Shown: piece by piece, positions 53,631-64,000 of the stretch
How the letters are laid out: the number at the start of each line of letters is the position of its first letter
How positions within the stretch are numbered: the stretch's first letter is position 1
Assembly: GCF_026914185.1 (NCBI RefSeq)
Contig: NC_070564.1
Location: forward strand, 3,658,001 to 3,722,000
DNA length: 64,000 nucleotides
Direction of reading: 5' to 3'
Source of the DNA: Puccinia triticina
Taxonomy: Eukaryota > Basidiomycota > Pucciniomycetes > Pucciniales > Pucciniaceae
Position numbers and translations under genes: made by a program
The notes under the pieces: model-generated
The model's input: the letters and a program-made list of their open reading frames with translations, nothing else
Database searches by the model: none
What the model was told of the DNA's origin: nothing

Positions 53631-56060
53631 TCATTTTCCTGGGCCCAAGGACTGTTTTTGTGATAATATGTATTGAGATCTGAGTTCTTCTATTTTATCA
53701 TTTACCAAGTTCAGCATATTGCCAACTTCTTCATCATGGGATTCTTCCTCAGGCCAATGGTTGATCAAATAAAAAGCATGATATTTTCTGTCTAAAGATA
53801 TAATGTGCTCTGAGATTAAATCCAGTTCTTCTACAGGTGTCATTGTTCTTTCATTTCTTTCAATCAAATTGTAATTGGATGCTATGGGCTCACTGTGAGT
53901 GAAATGTTGATTAAGATAGATATAAATATTTTCCAAATTGCCAATAAATTGATTCCTCCAGTTGATTGCAAGTGCCTTCTGTCTCAGGTCACGATGTAAC
54001 CCAAATCTTTCTACATCACCTTCATTAGGCACATAGCTCTCATGATAAAAATCCAGATATTGTGCAAGAATCCTCAAATCCAATCTTTTCTGCCAACCTT
54101 TGTTCCAAAATTCTTGAAATTGCTTGGACTTCCATTGAAATCTAGTTTGAATTTCTTTTAAAAAAGTGATAGTATTTTCTATTTCTTTTATCATTTCCTC
54201 TCCTTCTTCTTGTTTTTTAGGATTTTTTCCTGCTTCTATTAGGCCCTCAAGCCTGGCAATTCGTTCATTTAGAATTTCTATTACCCCATCTACATATAAT
54301 CCAGCTGGGATATTCTTCAATTGCTCCAATTTATCAAAGACAACTCCACCCTTGAACACGTAATTCATTGAGATCTTGGTAAGATACCTTGTATGACGAT
54401 CTGTAATATCATCCAAGTAGTGATTGGCTAAAACCTGCACATACACATTGTAAAAATACTTTTTCTGTCTGGGTTTGAGACCTTCCAAGATGGAAATTAA
54501 TTTCTGATTCAGCAAAAAATCATCTTCAAAGAGGTCATTGTAATTCTATTCAACTTACATTTAATTATGTTCAAAAAGTGTGCAGCTGTATTGGTTCTCA
54601 GTATATTTTTCCAATACACCAAATAGTGGACCCTAAATTCCCTGGCGGATTGGAAAACATCTAGGAACATAGTTTTTACAGCAAATTCTGAGATACCTGG
54701 GATATTAAAAAATGATTGTATTCCTGGTTCCTGTAAAGAACCGTAAATGTACAGCTGATTCATTGTTTGAAACAAAACCCTTGCAAGAGCTAAGACCTCT
54801 TTGGTTTCCTGTTTCATAAAATCTTGGATGATTCTGTTTAAATGGTTACTGAAGCTCTTCAGCATCTCATTTTCCATGTCTTTATCTCTTGAATTCTTCA
54901 TGAATAACTTGCCTAGATTTAGTTTTCTGAAGGGCAGATCAAATTTATACATGTTTTTCTTGAAACTCCCTCCTTCTGAGCTCTTCAACTTGAAAATATC
55001 TGCAAAAATTTCTGGATCTTGGCGGAAACAAAAGTCCCTTGGGTTTGAATCCTTTGAAAAAAATGATTCATCTGATTTTTTCAATTTGGGGTTCTTTGTG
55101 GAACTTTCTTCATGCACTTGGAGGGAGCAAAACTCTTCTTTAAATTTTGAGGTACTAAATTTTGATACCAGTTTTAAACAGAACAAAAGAATAAAATATC
55201 AGCTCACAAAAATCATGAAGTTCAAAACTTTTTTTGAAAAAATCTCCTGGATATACTCTTCTGGTGCATAAATTCCCTCTTCAAAGATCTTAGGTTGTGG
55301 TAAATCATAGTAGTATGCCCATTTCCCTAACACATTCTCTATGCTGGGTTGCAATAGCAACTTGTGGACAGATTTCATCTCTTGAGCAAATGGAATCAGG
55401 AACTGTTTGGCTGGTTCATTTTCATTTTCCTTTATGAAGCTATCAAGGTCTTTGGTCATAAAGTAGAAGTCCTCCAACATGAATTTAATTTGCACTGTAT
55501 TTTGGAATCAATATTCAGTTAACTGTTTCTGGGTGAACCAATAAGTAGGAATAAGACATACTCTGCGCTTCTTTCTTTGAACCCTTTTCCTCCAAATCTT
55601 TAAGATAGGATAAGCAGATCACTCAGTTCATCCGCTTGAGATGTTCCCCCAGAAATAATCTTTTCCTACTTACAATCGTCCACACATCCAGTTCTAGGCT
55701 TCCGGAACTGCCGAACAGTGTTCAAGTAGCTATTGATATCTTCTTCCCAAATTGGAGCCCTTTCCACCGGCTGCGCTGGTGCCGGATCATCCTGGAGCCT
55801 CCCATTCACTTGACTCCAGAAAGCCTCTACTCTGTTGGCTGGAGATTTTTCTTTTACGGAGGATGATGGCGTGTAAATTCAACCTATAGCCCATTTGGAT
55901 TCAAAAAACTGGGGAAAGATTGCTTACTTTTTATTAGACTTGTTGCATCATTATATAGCGGAAACGAAGGACCTCCAAAGCTTCCCATGCATCGAAGTGC
56001 TTGTAAAGAGCATACACATAGGATTGCTTTCATTCTTCTGTGCGGCGAGGACGCTGCCAT
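53631..56060 (-). CDS. Unrecognised protein, 5 exons
   Basis: Exons 56060-55928, 55850-55674, 55494-55208, 55132-54559 and 54481-53631 join in phase for about 673 residues. The acceptors of exons 4 and 5 are uncertain: a 35-bp alternative last intron ending near 54524 would add residues. A weak hydrophobic N-terminus (MKAILCVCSLQAL from the second Met) might be a signal sequence. The body is largely helical and charged, with landmarks GKWAYYYDLPQPKIFEEGIY, ERIARLEGLIEAGKNPKKQE (coiled-coil-like) and GWQKRLDLRILAQYLDFYHE. No catalytic motif or known domain was recognised. It lies between a foldback element and the gene-rich right end. Similar lineage-specific proteins occur in rust genomes, but that is my impression only. 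Confidence 0.65.
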
Positions 56061-57128
56061 GATGAATGGGCAATTTTCAACTAGGTGAACCTCTTCCAAC
56101 CTACGTAGACAAACGAGGGTAGATAGGACTCAGGAGGCAGGCGCCTTGCTTATAAGTCATCAAAACTTCAGACCGACTTCAACGACCGCACAGATCCGGA
56201 GTGAAACCTGCAAGAGAAGCTTATCAATAATTATGCGCCACCAGCCGCAGCGCCTCAACAGGCGAGTATAGATCGTCTCGGACCGAGGTGACGTCCTGGC
56301 TGAACGAGTATGTAACACAGTCTCTGCGCTAATTGGCTCGAATCTGCTCGAATCTGGAACCGGTCGGAGATCTTATGTGCTGTCAATACCGCAACCTCGA
56401 AACATATGGGGATATATAAGTAAATAAGTACCCATCGGAGAGACCCCACAGGGCTTGTACTCTTACCGTTATTTGGCTGGTGATACGGGCCATCATTTTT
56501 TTCAGCGGGGTGCCAACACATGTGCCACGTGTTCATAATTTAGAGCTGCAAATCAAAAAAGAGTACACTGGAAATGTGGTTCTTGCTGGAACTTTTTCAA
56601 GTTAAACCTCCGCAACCCATCACTGCATGAGCTATCTGCTCGGACAAATAGCAGTTGTCGGAACAAGGTTGCCCAAGCAGTTAATTTCTGCAGTGCGTGA
56701 AGCAGTTGCGCTGGTTTGGGTGAGATATTTGGAATCCTGTGAGAAACTCTTAAAACTTGCGTGCTGCATTTTCCTACCAAGAACGTGTTGTCTCGAAAAA
56801 ATTAGCAGAGGGAAGGGCCCATGAGGAGGTATGGTCAGCAGCACGTCGATGGTGTGACCCAGGTTGCGTGAAGTCTGGCGACCGACGGCTTACATAATTC
56901 TGTTCTTGCCCCGACGTCCAAGGGCGACTCACACCAGCGAGTCGATGGTTGTTGAGTTTCGGGAGATGGCTGGAGCGAACTGTCAAATTTCAACCAGCGA
57001 TTATCCTCGGGCTTCAGACTGCAGTTCAGCTTCCAACCTAAGCAACTTCTTGGACGAAAAGGCCGAGCAAGAAGTTGCAGACGACTAGGAAATCTTAGGA
57101 AGGACGATTTCCAGCCGAGCTCGGAACG
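56061..57128. other. Divergent intergenic region
   Basis: Lies between the minus-strand gene starting at 56060 and the plus-strand Cex1/SCYL1-type gene starting at 57129, so it should hold both promoters. No TATA box or element stands out. Confidence 0.4.
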
Positions 57129-60100
57129 ATGTCCTGGCTATCCGTCATCGGTGGGGCCGCGACCTCCTTACTCTCCAAGGGAGGAGGGATACCCAACCTA
57201 CCCGGATTCGGACTGGGAAACAAGGAGAGCAGCTCGGAAGGACAGTCGATTTGGACGCACTACGAAGGAGTCAAGAGGGAGGATAACTCGAGCGTATCCA
57301 TCTTCGTCTTCGACACCGCGAACACTAACCAACTCAACTCCAACCCTTTCATTGGCTCCAAAGATCGGAAATTGCTCCTCGGATTCGCTAAAAACTCGCT
57401 CAAAAAATTGAGGTCCCTGAGACATCCGGATATCTTGAAATTTATCGATGGCACTGAGACCGACTCTGCCGTTTACATCATCACCGAGAAAGTTTCTAGT
57501 CTTTCGGCCAAACTTGACCAGCTCAAGATGACCAGCCAGACTGAAGTCGAATGGAAAATATGGGGCCTCAGTCGGATTGTGGCAAGTTTTTCATATATTT
57601 TCGTTTACCTTATCCAGTGAACACCACAAGAAAAGAGCAGGGCAGGATGGCTAATCGGACTCTGTGTCGTTCTTTGATAGTCAGCCTTGAAATTCTTGAA
57701 CGGCCCCGGTACATCCACCCATGGCAACCTCAGACTCACTTCAGTCTTTATCACTCAATCCGGGGAATGGAAGTTATCTGGGTTCGAGGTCTTGAGTAGT
57801 CCGAAAGACCCCCAACCAATCCTATACGTTCGTGACCTTTCTTTATAACCTCAATAAAATTATGATACCTTGTGGAAAATAACCCCCCCTGCCAAATGTT
57901 TTGATATTCTGTTTAGACTCTTGGCGGTCTGTTCCCAGAATCAGCCAGGTACGCCAGTCCGGAGTTAATGAAGACAGGTTACGAAGTGTTGAAAGAGTAA
58001 GTCCGGCTTGAATTTGTCCAGTAAGACCCTGCGACGTGAATGACTGTCTTCGAACTAATATTTTCAGGTTGATGATTCACTAGACTAGATCCGTCATGTT
58101 TAGACTCATACCAACTCTATCTATTGATCCAGACCCTATTCAACAATCTACCTCCGAGTCCCGATGTGAGTTCCCAACAACGAGGGAGCATCCCGCCGGC
58201 GCTATTCTCGGCGGCCCGTCGCTTAGCATCCGCGAATCCCAAGGGCAGGTTGAAGGCTGAAGCCTTCTGGGAGATAGGCTTTGGCAGTGGCGAGGGTGGG
58301 GGCGGGGTCGCCGGCGCGTTCTTCAGGGAAAATCGCTTGATCAAGGTGTGCAACGGTCTCGAAGGCTTCTCGCTGGCTAGTCAGGGCGAACGAGCTTCCT
58401 TGGTCAAGTCCATCAAAGACTCTGCCGAATCTCTGCCGCCAGAATTCCTCAAATTCAGAGTCTTACCTTCTCTTGTCCAATCTTTCGATCACGGTGCAGG
58501 TCAGTAAAATATACTCGGTTTGGGTGCCGAGGATTATAAAGTGATTGACAACTAAATGTCGTAATTTTGCGGTTTGATACATTTCAACTCGAATCACAGA
58601 TGGCCCAACACTTCTACCGCTCGCAATTTCTATCTCTTCTTCACTATCACCAGCCGAATTTTCGACGATCGTCCTCCAATCCTTGATCAAGATTTTCGCC
58701 AGTCCCGACCGGGCAATCAGATTGTCATTACTCGAGCTGCTGCCTCAATATGTCGATCATCTAGATAGATCAGTTGTCGTCGAGAAAATCTGGCCCAACC
58801 TGCTCACCGGGTTTACTGATACCGTCCCGATCATCAGGGAAGCGACGGTGAAAAGTGTCTTGCTACTAGCCCCAAAAGTAGCTTCTCCATTCCACTTATC
58901 CTGCCCATACTATAATCACATTCACCCACTCGAAATACTGATCTGATTCATCTTTGACATCTCTTGACAGCTTTCTGAACGGATATTGAACAACGATTTG
59001 CTGCGCCATCTAGCGAAAACACAGATGGACGTCGAGCCAGGCATTCGAACCAACACATGCATCCTTTTAGGACGTCTATCGAAATCGCTCACCCTGTCGA
59101 CCTGCCGCAAGGTTCTCGTGCCAGCGTTCACTCGGAGTGTCCGTGACCCTTTCACCCCTGCACGAATAGCAGGACTGATGGCGCTGATGGCCACGGTCGA
59201 ATACTACGAGCCTGAAGATCTGGTAGGCAAAGTAATCCCCGGGATGTCGATCTGCTTGATCGATAAAGAGAAGACAGTCAGAGATCAGGCCTTCAAGGCT
59301 TTGGACATGTTTCTCGAGCGCGTCAGAAAGGCCGCCTCCGAAATGGTTTGTCTCCGCTCACCACTGTCTACATCACTCTCGAGAGAACTCTGGACGCGAG
59401 GGCTGACCGCAGGAATTATCCATGTAGCCTGAAAGCGACAATACCCCCGCCTCCCTGGGCGATGCAGTAAACAACGCAATTTCGTCGTCGCAGCCTGGAA
59501 TGGCCATGAATGCTACTGGAGCGGCGGGTGCCCTGGCCAGCTGGGCCTTCAGCTCAGTGAGCCGCAAGCTGACATCGAGCGAGCTTGCCTCCCCGGATCC
59601 GAAGGTACCTGGCGCGTCACCCAGCGGCAATTCAGGCACCCCGAACTCGTCCTCCTCTCACGCCCAGCTCCCCGTCCCGCCGACAAACATGGCACGAGCC
59701 GACTCTTTCGGCTTGGTCAACGCGTTCACGCTCGGGAACGAGCGGCCCCCCAAGGGAAGTGAGGCGCCGCAAGCCGACTGGGGAGGCGATCTGATGAATG
59801 TGGAAGCCGATGCAGACGATTGGTCGACCTTCGAGACCGGACCAGCGGTCCATGAGCCCAGTTTCACGCCGCTGCCATCGAAGATCAAGCTTGGCTTACA
59901 GGCCGCCAACAAGCCCCCGAAAGCGGCTTCATCCGGGGGCACGGGAGGCCGAATGAAACTGGGACAAGCGACACGAGGTGGTCTGACTGGGTCGAAAGGC
60001 AAGCCGGCCAATACTTCGGCCGCTTTAGTGGCTGCACTAGAGGCCGATAACGAGCTCGAAGAAGGCGCCGGGCGGGGCGGTGGGACCGCGGAGGATGATG

Positions 60101-60315
60101 CTGAGACTAAGGAGGAGGACTCCTGGAACAACGCTCCGTTCGAGCAGGATCCTCAGCCCCCCGTATCGGCCAAGATAACCCCCGACGCCTCTTCCTCCGC
60201 TGCATCCAAAGAATCTAAAGCTGCTCACATGGCTAGGATGAAAGAAGAACGACGGGCCAAGATGGCCGCCCTCAAAGCGAAAAAAGCTTCCTCATCAACA
60301 CCCACAGGCTCTTAA
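57129..60315 (+). CDS. CEX1: SCYL1/Cex1-type N-terminal kinase-like protein, 7 exons
   Basis: Exons 57129-57585, 57685-57827, 57917-57996, 58084-58499, 58600-58877, 58971-59345 and 59428-60315 join in phase for 878 residues. The N-terminal 300 residues are a kinase fold lacking catalytic motifs: HGNLRLTSVF replaces the HRD loop, EWKLSGFEVL replaces DFG, and YASPE is the APE-like segment. HEAT-type repeats follow (for example PDRAIRLSLLELLPQYVDHL, PIIREATVKSVLLLAPK, KEKTVRDQAFKALDMFLERV). The C-terminus is acidic and disordered (DADDWSTFE) with a basic end, MKEERRAKMAALKAKK. Family members act in Golgi-ER COPI trafficking (SCYL1) or help exported tRNA leave nuclear pores (yeast Cex1). Localisation and role here are inferred from homology. 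Confidence 0.9.
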
Positions 60316-61000
60316 GACTATGTTCCTCTCATCACCCTATCTCTCTTTCTCTATCTTTTCTCCGTATGATTGTGATTAGTTTTTTTTGTGTTTTGTTGCA
60401 AGCAATGGCCTAACAACATCGTTCTGGAAATCACAGCGCAGTGCTTTTTTGGCCTGGCTGCGCTGCCTCTCTCTCTCCTTCTCTTCGACTTTTTGTGTCG
60501 ACAGACAAGCAACAAGCTTCCAAAGGAGACGTTTTTTCATGAGAAATGACTAGACCGTTGAGTGGGTGGTTATCAATGTAGCATGAGGCTGTGTGATGGC
60601 CTTGGTGGGGAAAGAAACTGAGCCGAGCCATGGCCGCCACACACACCGGCACATTGTTGAGAGTCAATACGTATGTACATTACAGGGCGTTTTCTTGACA
60701 TACATAAGAGGAGTGGCCTCTATTTGGTGAAACCAATGAAGTGGGTCCCCATGTGGCTGGTAAGATTCAAGTGTTTCCATTTAAGGATGACAGCATCTGT
60801 TCAAATCATTTTACAATAGAACAACACAAAACGAGACAACTGATCATACTTCCAGATGAGTCGGGGGAATCAATCAAGTATTGTGGAAAATTTTCAAAAT
60901 AAATCTAAAAAAATCACATGCACAGAACGATAGAAAAATGTAGATGAGCGAGCGGAGAAACAACGAGCATTTAGAAAGGAAAAGAGGCCGATGAAAGCGG
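60316..61000. other. Convergent 3' flanks, no gene
   Basis: Space between the converging Cex1/SCYL1-type and BEM46-type genes. No gene or element was recognised. Confidence 0.4.
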
Positions 61001-62379
61001 TCACGCGTGTTTGACACTGGCGTAAATTTCTTCAATCCAGCGGCCCATAGTAGGGAAGTAATCTTTTTGGAGACAAGTGTCATCTGAAAGAAAGGGGGTA
61101 GCAGGAAGAATGACGTGAGTAAGGGGAGAGGATAATAGAGAGCGCGAATGGACAAACTATGGGTGCCATCTTTGAAAGCTTTCCAGTGTTTCTGTTTGGA
61201 CGGACAGAGGTCATAGAGGATCCGGAAATGTGAGGTGGGGATCAAATCATCCTTCGTCCCCGACAAGAATAGAAATGCTGGCGACTCCGGCCCATCGCTT
61301 ATCTGTTTGATCCGCTCGTCCGAGTACCATGTCTGGTGACACAGAAACGATAACGGTCCGATCATTGGCATCACTACTGGAATCAATTTCCTCTGTTTTT
61401 TTTTTTTTTTGTTGAGGATCAGGGATTTTGAGAGCGATGGTCAGAATCTTCAAGTGTTCTGATTCTCAGACAAAGGCAGATTTACGACTGACCAGGTTAG
61501 CAAACGTGTTCTCCAAAATAACCCCGGTTATTTTGCCTGCGTTGACTTTGTTGGAAGCAAGACCAATTGCGACTGCGCCACCTAAGCTTTGACCGTAGAG
61601 AAAGAGAGGAGAAGACTGGAGGATGGGGTGGGATTTGGTGTAATCGAAGACAGTCTGCGAGTCGAGAAGGATGCCCTTCTCGGAGGGCGTTCCTGAGGAA
61701 TGCCCATATCCTCGATAGGAAATCGCTACCACGTTGCACTCAAACTGTTCTACTAAAATCTTGGCTATCGGTAACCTATGGCCCTGAGCTCGAAGAGAGG
61801 ATAACAGCATTTTTTTTTTTTTTTTTTGAAAAATAAAAACATGAATGAATAGTGTTCCCGGACCGTCAAGAAGCTGGGCGAGGGAGTCAAAGCTGGGTTC
61901 AGGCCGACGAAGAGGCATACTGACCACGTTACCAGCATTGGCATGGAGCATAAGAATTGTCGGCCGACGGCGTCTCCAATCCTCCAACGCCTTTCCCGAA
62001 AGAGATTTCTCTGATCTGCGTGCGGCGAGGATGATGAATGCTTTGGTCATGACTTGGTCGGGTGCAATGAGCTCGATTTCTTCCCAATCCTTCATCTCAA
62101 AATCCGACGGCTTCGGAACTTTCTCTCGTGAGCCTTGGGGCATCGAGCTCGGATATATCATCTTGCCCTGGAACGAGTACCTGTGGTTTTTACCGTTCAT
62201 CATCCATTCCAGGCCATCATAGAGCTCCATCAGTCAAGGACCTTCGAAATAACTTCCCTAAAAAGAATGCTGACTCACAGTAGTACCCCAATCACTCCTA
62301 CAAGCGCCGCGTTAAACTTCAACACCCAAACCCCCAACCTGACTATCTTCATCACCCACGACCAATATACCGACGACAT
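61001..62379 (-). CDS. BEM46/ABHD13-type alpha/beta hydrolase, 5 exons
   Basis: Exons 62379-62279, 62180-61925, 61783-61493, 61392-61158 and 61083-61001 join in phase for 321 residues. Exon 1 supplies an N-terminal membrane anchor (LGVWVLKFNAALVGVIGVLL), followed by the family hallmark FQGKMIYPSSMPQGSR. The alpha/beta-hydrolase core has LMLHANAGNVGHR (oxyanion region), SYRGYGHSSGTPSE, the nucleophile elbow GQSLGG, the acid GTKDDLIP and the histidine in DGTHNDTC, which is completed across the last intron. It therefore has an intact Ser-Asp-His triad and near-typical length. BEM46 proteins are ER/plasma-membrane serine hydrolases linked to polarity in fungi; the substrate is unknown. One intron carries a long A/T homopolymer near 61810-61830. 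Confidence 0.9.
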
Positions 62380-62851
62380 ATTATGTTGGATTACTTTTTC
62401 TCCTTCGGAGGTGGTTCGTCGATCATGGGTCGCTGATTGCCGAGGTGTGCACTGAAATAGATGATCGGGGGAGAAATTACCCGCCTATGACATCCGGGGA
62501 TCGGGTCGGGGTAACTGCTATACTTTCTTGAAATTTCATCGAGAAATCTACTTCAAATCAATTGGGAAGAGAGAACAGGGGAGACAAAGGTATTCAACGG
62601 AATAATAGTTGATCAAGCGCCCCTCGTTTTGGGAGAACTGGAATGGTCTATGAATCAGCGGTGACTGGTGTCCGTTTTCTTCGATTTCAGATGCCTCGAT
62701 TCTGTCAGGATTCGGGCCCAGGCCCGAAAGACCCGGATTCAGCCCTTGAGCTCCTCCACTCGGAGGTAGACAGATCAGGACCCCGGCAAGCCCCTACTAG
62801 ACAACCTTACGTAAATTGTTTCAAAATGATTTTTTTGGCAAAAATGATACT
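62380..62851. other. Spacer with a dispersed repeat piece
   Basis: 62611-62700 resembles 28476-28560 (CTCGTTTTGGGAGAACTGG, then CAGCGGTGACTGGTGTCC). Otherwise no gene is supported. Confidence 0.45.
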
Positions 62852-63141
62852 TGCGTAAACCTGTGAAACTTGTTTCAAATGGACACTGCTGGGATTTTTT
62901 TCTTCTGAAACATACTGATGTACCCTGTTTCAATCTGGTCTTCCCTTCAAAGGGAAAAAATGACATACTGACATGTTTTGTTTCAATTTGTTTTTTTGCG
63001 TAAACCTGTGAAACTTGTTTCAAATGGACACTGCTGGGATTTTTTTCTTCTGAAACATACTGATGTACCCTGTTTCAATCTGGTCTTCCCTTCAAAGGGA
63101 AAAAATGACATACTGACATGTTTTGTTTCAATTTGTTTTTG
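62852..63141. repeat. Tandem duplication, two copies of 145 bp
   Basis: The unit beginning TGCGTAAACCTGTGAAACTT occurs at 62852 and again at 62997, virtually identical over 145 bp. It contains several GAAAC/GTTTC inverted motifs. The near-identity suggests a recent duplication. Confidence 0.92.
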
Positions 63142-63177
63142 TGCTTAAAAGTGCAAACATAGTGTGCATACATATTA

Positions 63178-63378
63178 GGGGGGTTCACAATAGGATAAAA
63201 GTAAAGTTTTAGAGTCAATTTTAAGGTCTTTATCAACAAATTTTTAAAAATCTGGCAAGGTGTACAGGACTGGGTATCCCCTGAGAATCAGAGCAACGTC
63301 TTTATTTTTTAAAAAGTTGTTCATAAAGGCCTTAAAATTAGCTCTAAAGTTTTATTTTTATCCTATTGTGAACCCCCC
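63178..63378. mobile_element. 201-bp MITE with 5-bp TATTA duplication
   Basis: Ends GGGGGGTTCACAATAGGAT and a complement, with inner inverted similarity (AAAGTTTTAGAG against CTCTAAAGTTTT). It is flanked by TATTA at 63173-63177 and 63379-63383. It is a short relative of 14232-14785, whose flanks are the complementary TAATA. Confidence 0.75.
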
Positions 63379-63700
63379 TATTAGTTCCTCCCTGTTCTCT
63401 CCTGCTCCCATGTTACATTAGGAAGGTCTGAAAGGCTTCTAAAAGTGATTTTTTGTTGATTTTAATCCATTTTTTGCAGGGGGTTGAGAAATCGACTCCC
63501 AAAAATTAAAAAATCGACTCCCAAATCAAGTTTACGTCTCTGTCCCGGGTCCCCATGACCCAATTCTGACCTGGGGGCATTTTGGGAGTTGATTTTGTAA
63601 TTCCGCAATCTCAAACGGGAGTCGGAATTTTAATTTCGCAAAAAATGCCGGAAAATAAAGAAAAATTTATACCTCCGCACTGGGGCACCCAAAGCCCCCC
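63379..63700. other. Spacer before the terminal satellite
   Basis: It contains a short direct repeat (AAATCGACTCCCAAA twice, around 63489-63525). No gene was seen. Confidence 0.4.
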
Positions 63701-64000
63701 AAAATTTTACAGCACTCTAAATACACTCTCTAGAGCATATGGTAAGCTTCACGGCATTAGCACAACTCAGGGAGACCCTGTGCAGCTGGGGGCGGATTTG
63801 GCGGATTTCCTACTAACGCAATGCGCCATGTCCTGAGATACGGTGATCCAAATGCCCCCAAAATTTTACAGCACTCTGAATAAACTCTCTAGAGCATATG
63901 TTAAGCTTCACGGCATTATCACACCTCAGGGAGACCCTGTGTAGCCGGGGGCGGATTTGGCGGATTTCCTACTAACGCAATGCGCCATGTCCTGAGATAC
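63701..64000. repeat. Tandem repeat of about 159 bp, cut by the window edge
   Basis: The unit beginning AAAATTTTACAGCACTCT at 63701 begins again at 63860 and is still running at 64000, with a few percent divergence. It contains GGGGGCGGATTTGGCGGATT and GCAATGCGCCATGTCCTGAG. The array may continue beyond the window. Confidence 0.85.

Noticed and set aside
58060..58110. Apparent stop codons inside the Cex1/SCYL1-type gene
   Set aside because: Using the acceptor CACTAG ending at 58083 restores phase and the expected LDSYQLYLLIQTLFNNL segment, so the stops lie in an intron.

Overview
This is fungal nuclear DNA. Every gene I could resolve is split by short GT-AG introns (mostly 50-110 bp) with consistent reading phases. 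The mix of cysteine-rich secreted proteins, PIF/Harbinger and hAT transposons and very dense non-autonomous elements fits a plant-parasitic basidiomycete, most likely a rust fungus (Pucciniales, Puccinia-like). That assignment is inferred from style and protein resemblance, without a database search.

Layout: 1-2.3 kb is repeats (a hAT-type MITE, a minisatellite whose units are hairpins, a small MITE). At 2.3-9.1 kb there is a possible exon fragment, a 14-exon F-box/WD40 gene and a 7-exon secreted Ser/Gln-rich gene, both on the minus strand. At 10.5-17.0 kb two paralogous six-cysteine secreted-protein genes with the same three-exon architecture flank a nest of palindromic elements and MITEs. 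17-22.3 kb is repeat-rich. 22.6-25.4 kb is a GC-rich gene for an 866-residue low-complexity protein. 25.9-27.9 kb and 43.1-44.7 kb are two copies of a segmental duplication, each with an intact small secreted-protein gene; a solo-LTR-like insertion is present in only one copy. 29.4-35.7 kb holds two whole transposons side by side: a Harbinger element (nonsense-mutated transposase plus intact SANT/Myb-like partner) and a hAT element with an intact 721-residue transposase. 36.2-41.5 kb is a giant imperfect palindrome with MITEs nested in its arms. 42-53.5 kb is an archipelago of TIR and foldback elements and a broken Copia gag. 53.6-62.4 kb is gene-rich again: an unrecognised five-exon gene, a SCYL1/Cex1-type pseudokinase and a BEM46/ABHD13-type hydrolase. 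The right edge carries tandem repeats that run off the window.

Housekeeping genes (F-box/WD40, Cex1/SCYL1, BEM46) therefore sit in gene-rich blocks, while short secreted cysteine-rich genes sit in or beside repeat islands, the two-speed arrangement often described for filamentous plant pathogens. Paralogous empty sites inside the duplications and palindromes let several insertion events be read exactly, including their target-site duplications. All splice sites were deduced by eye from GT/AG, phase and protein continuity; no transcript evidence was available.
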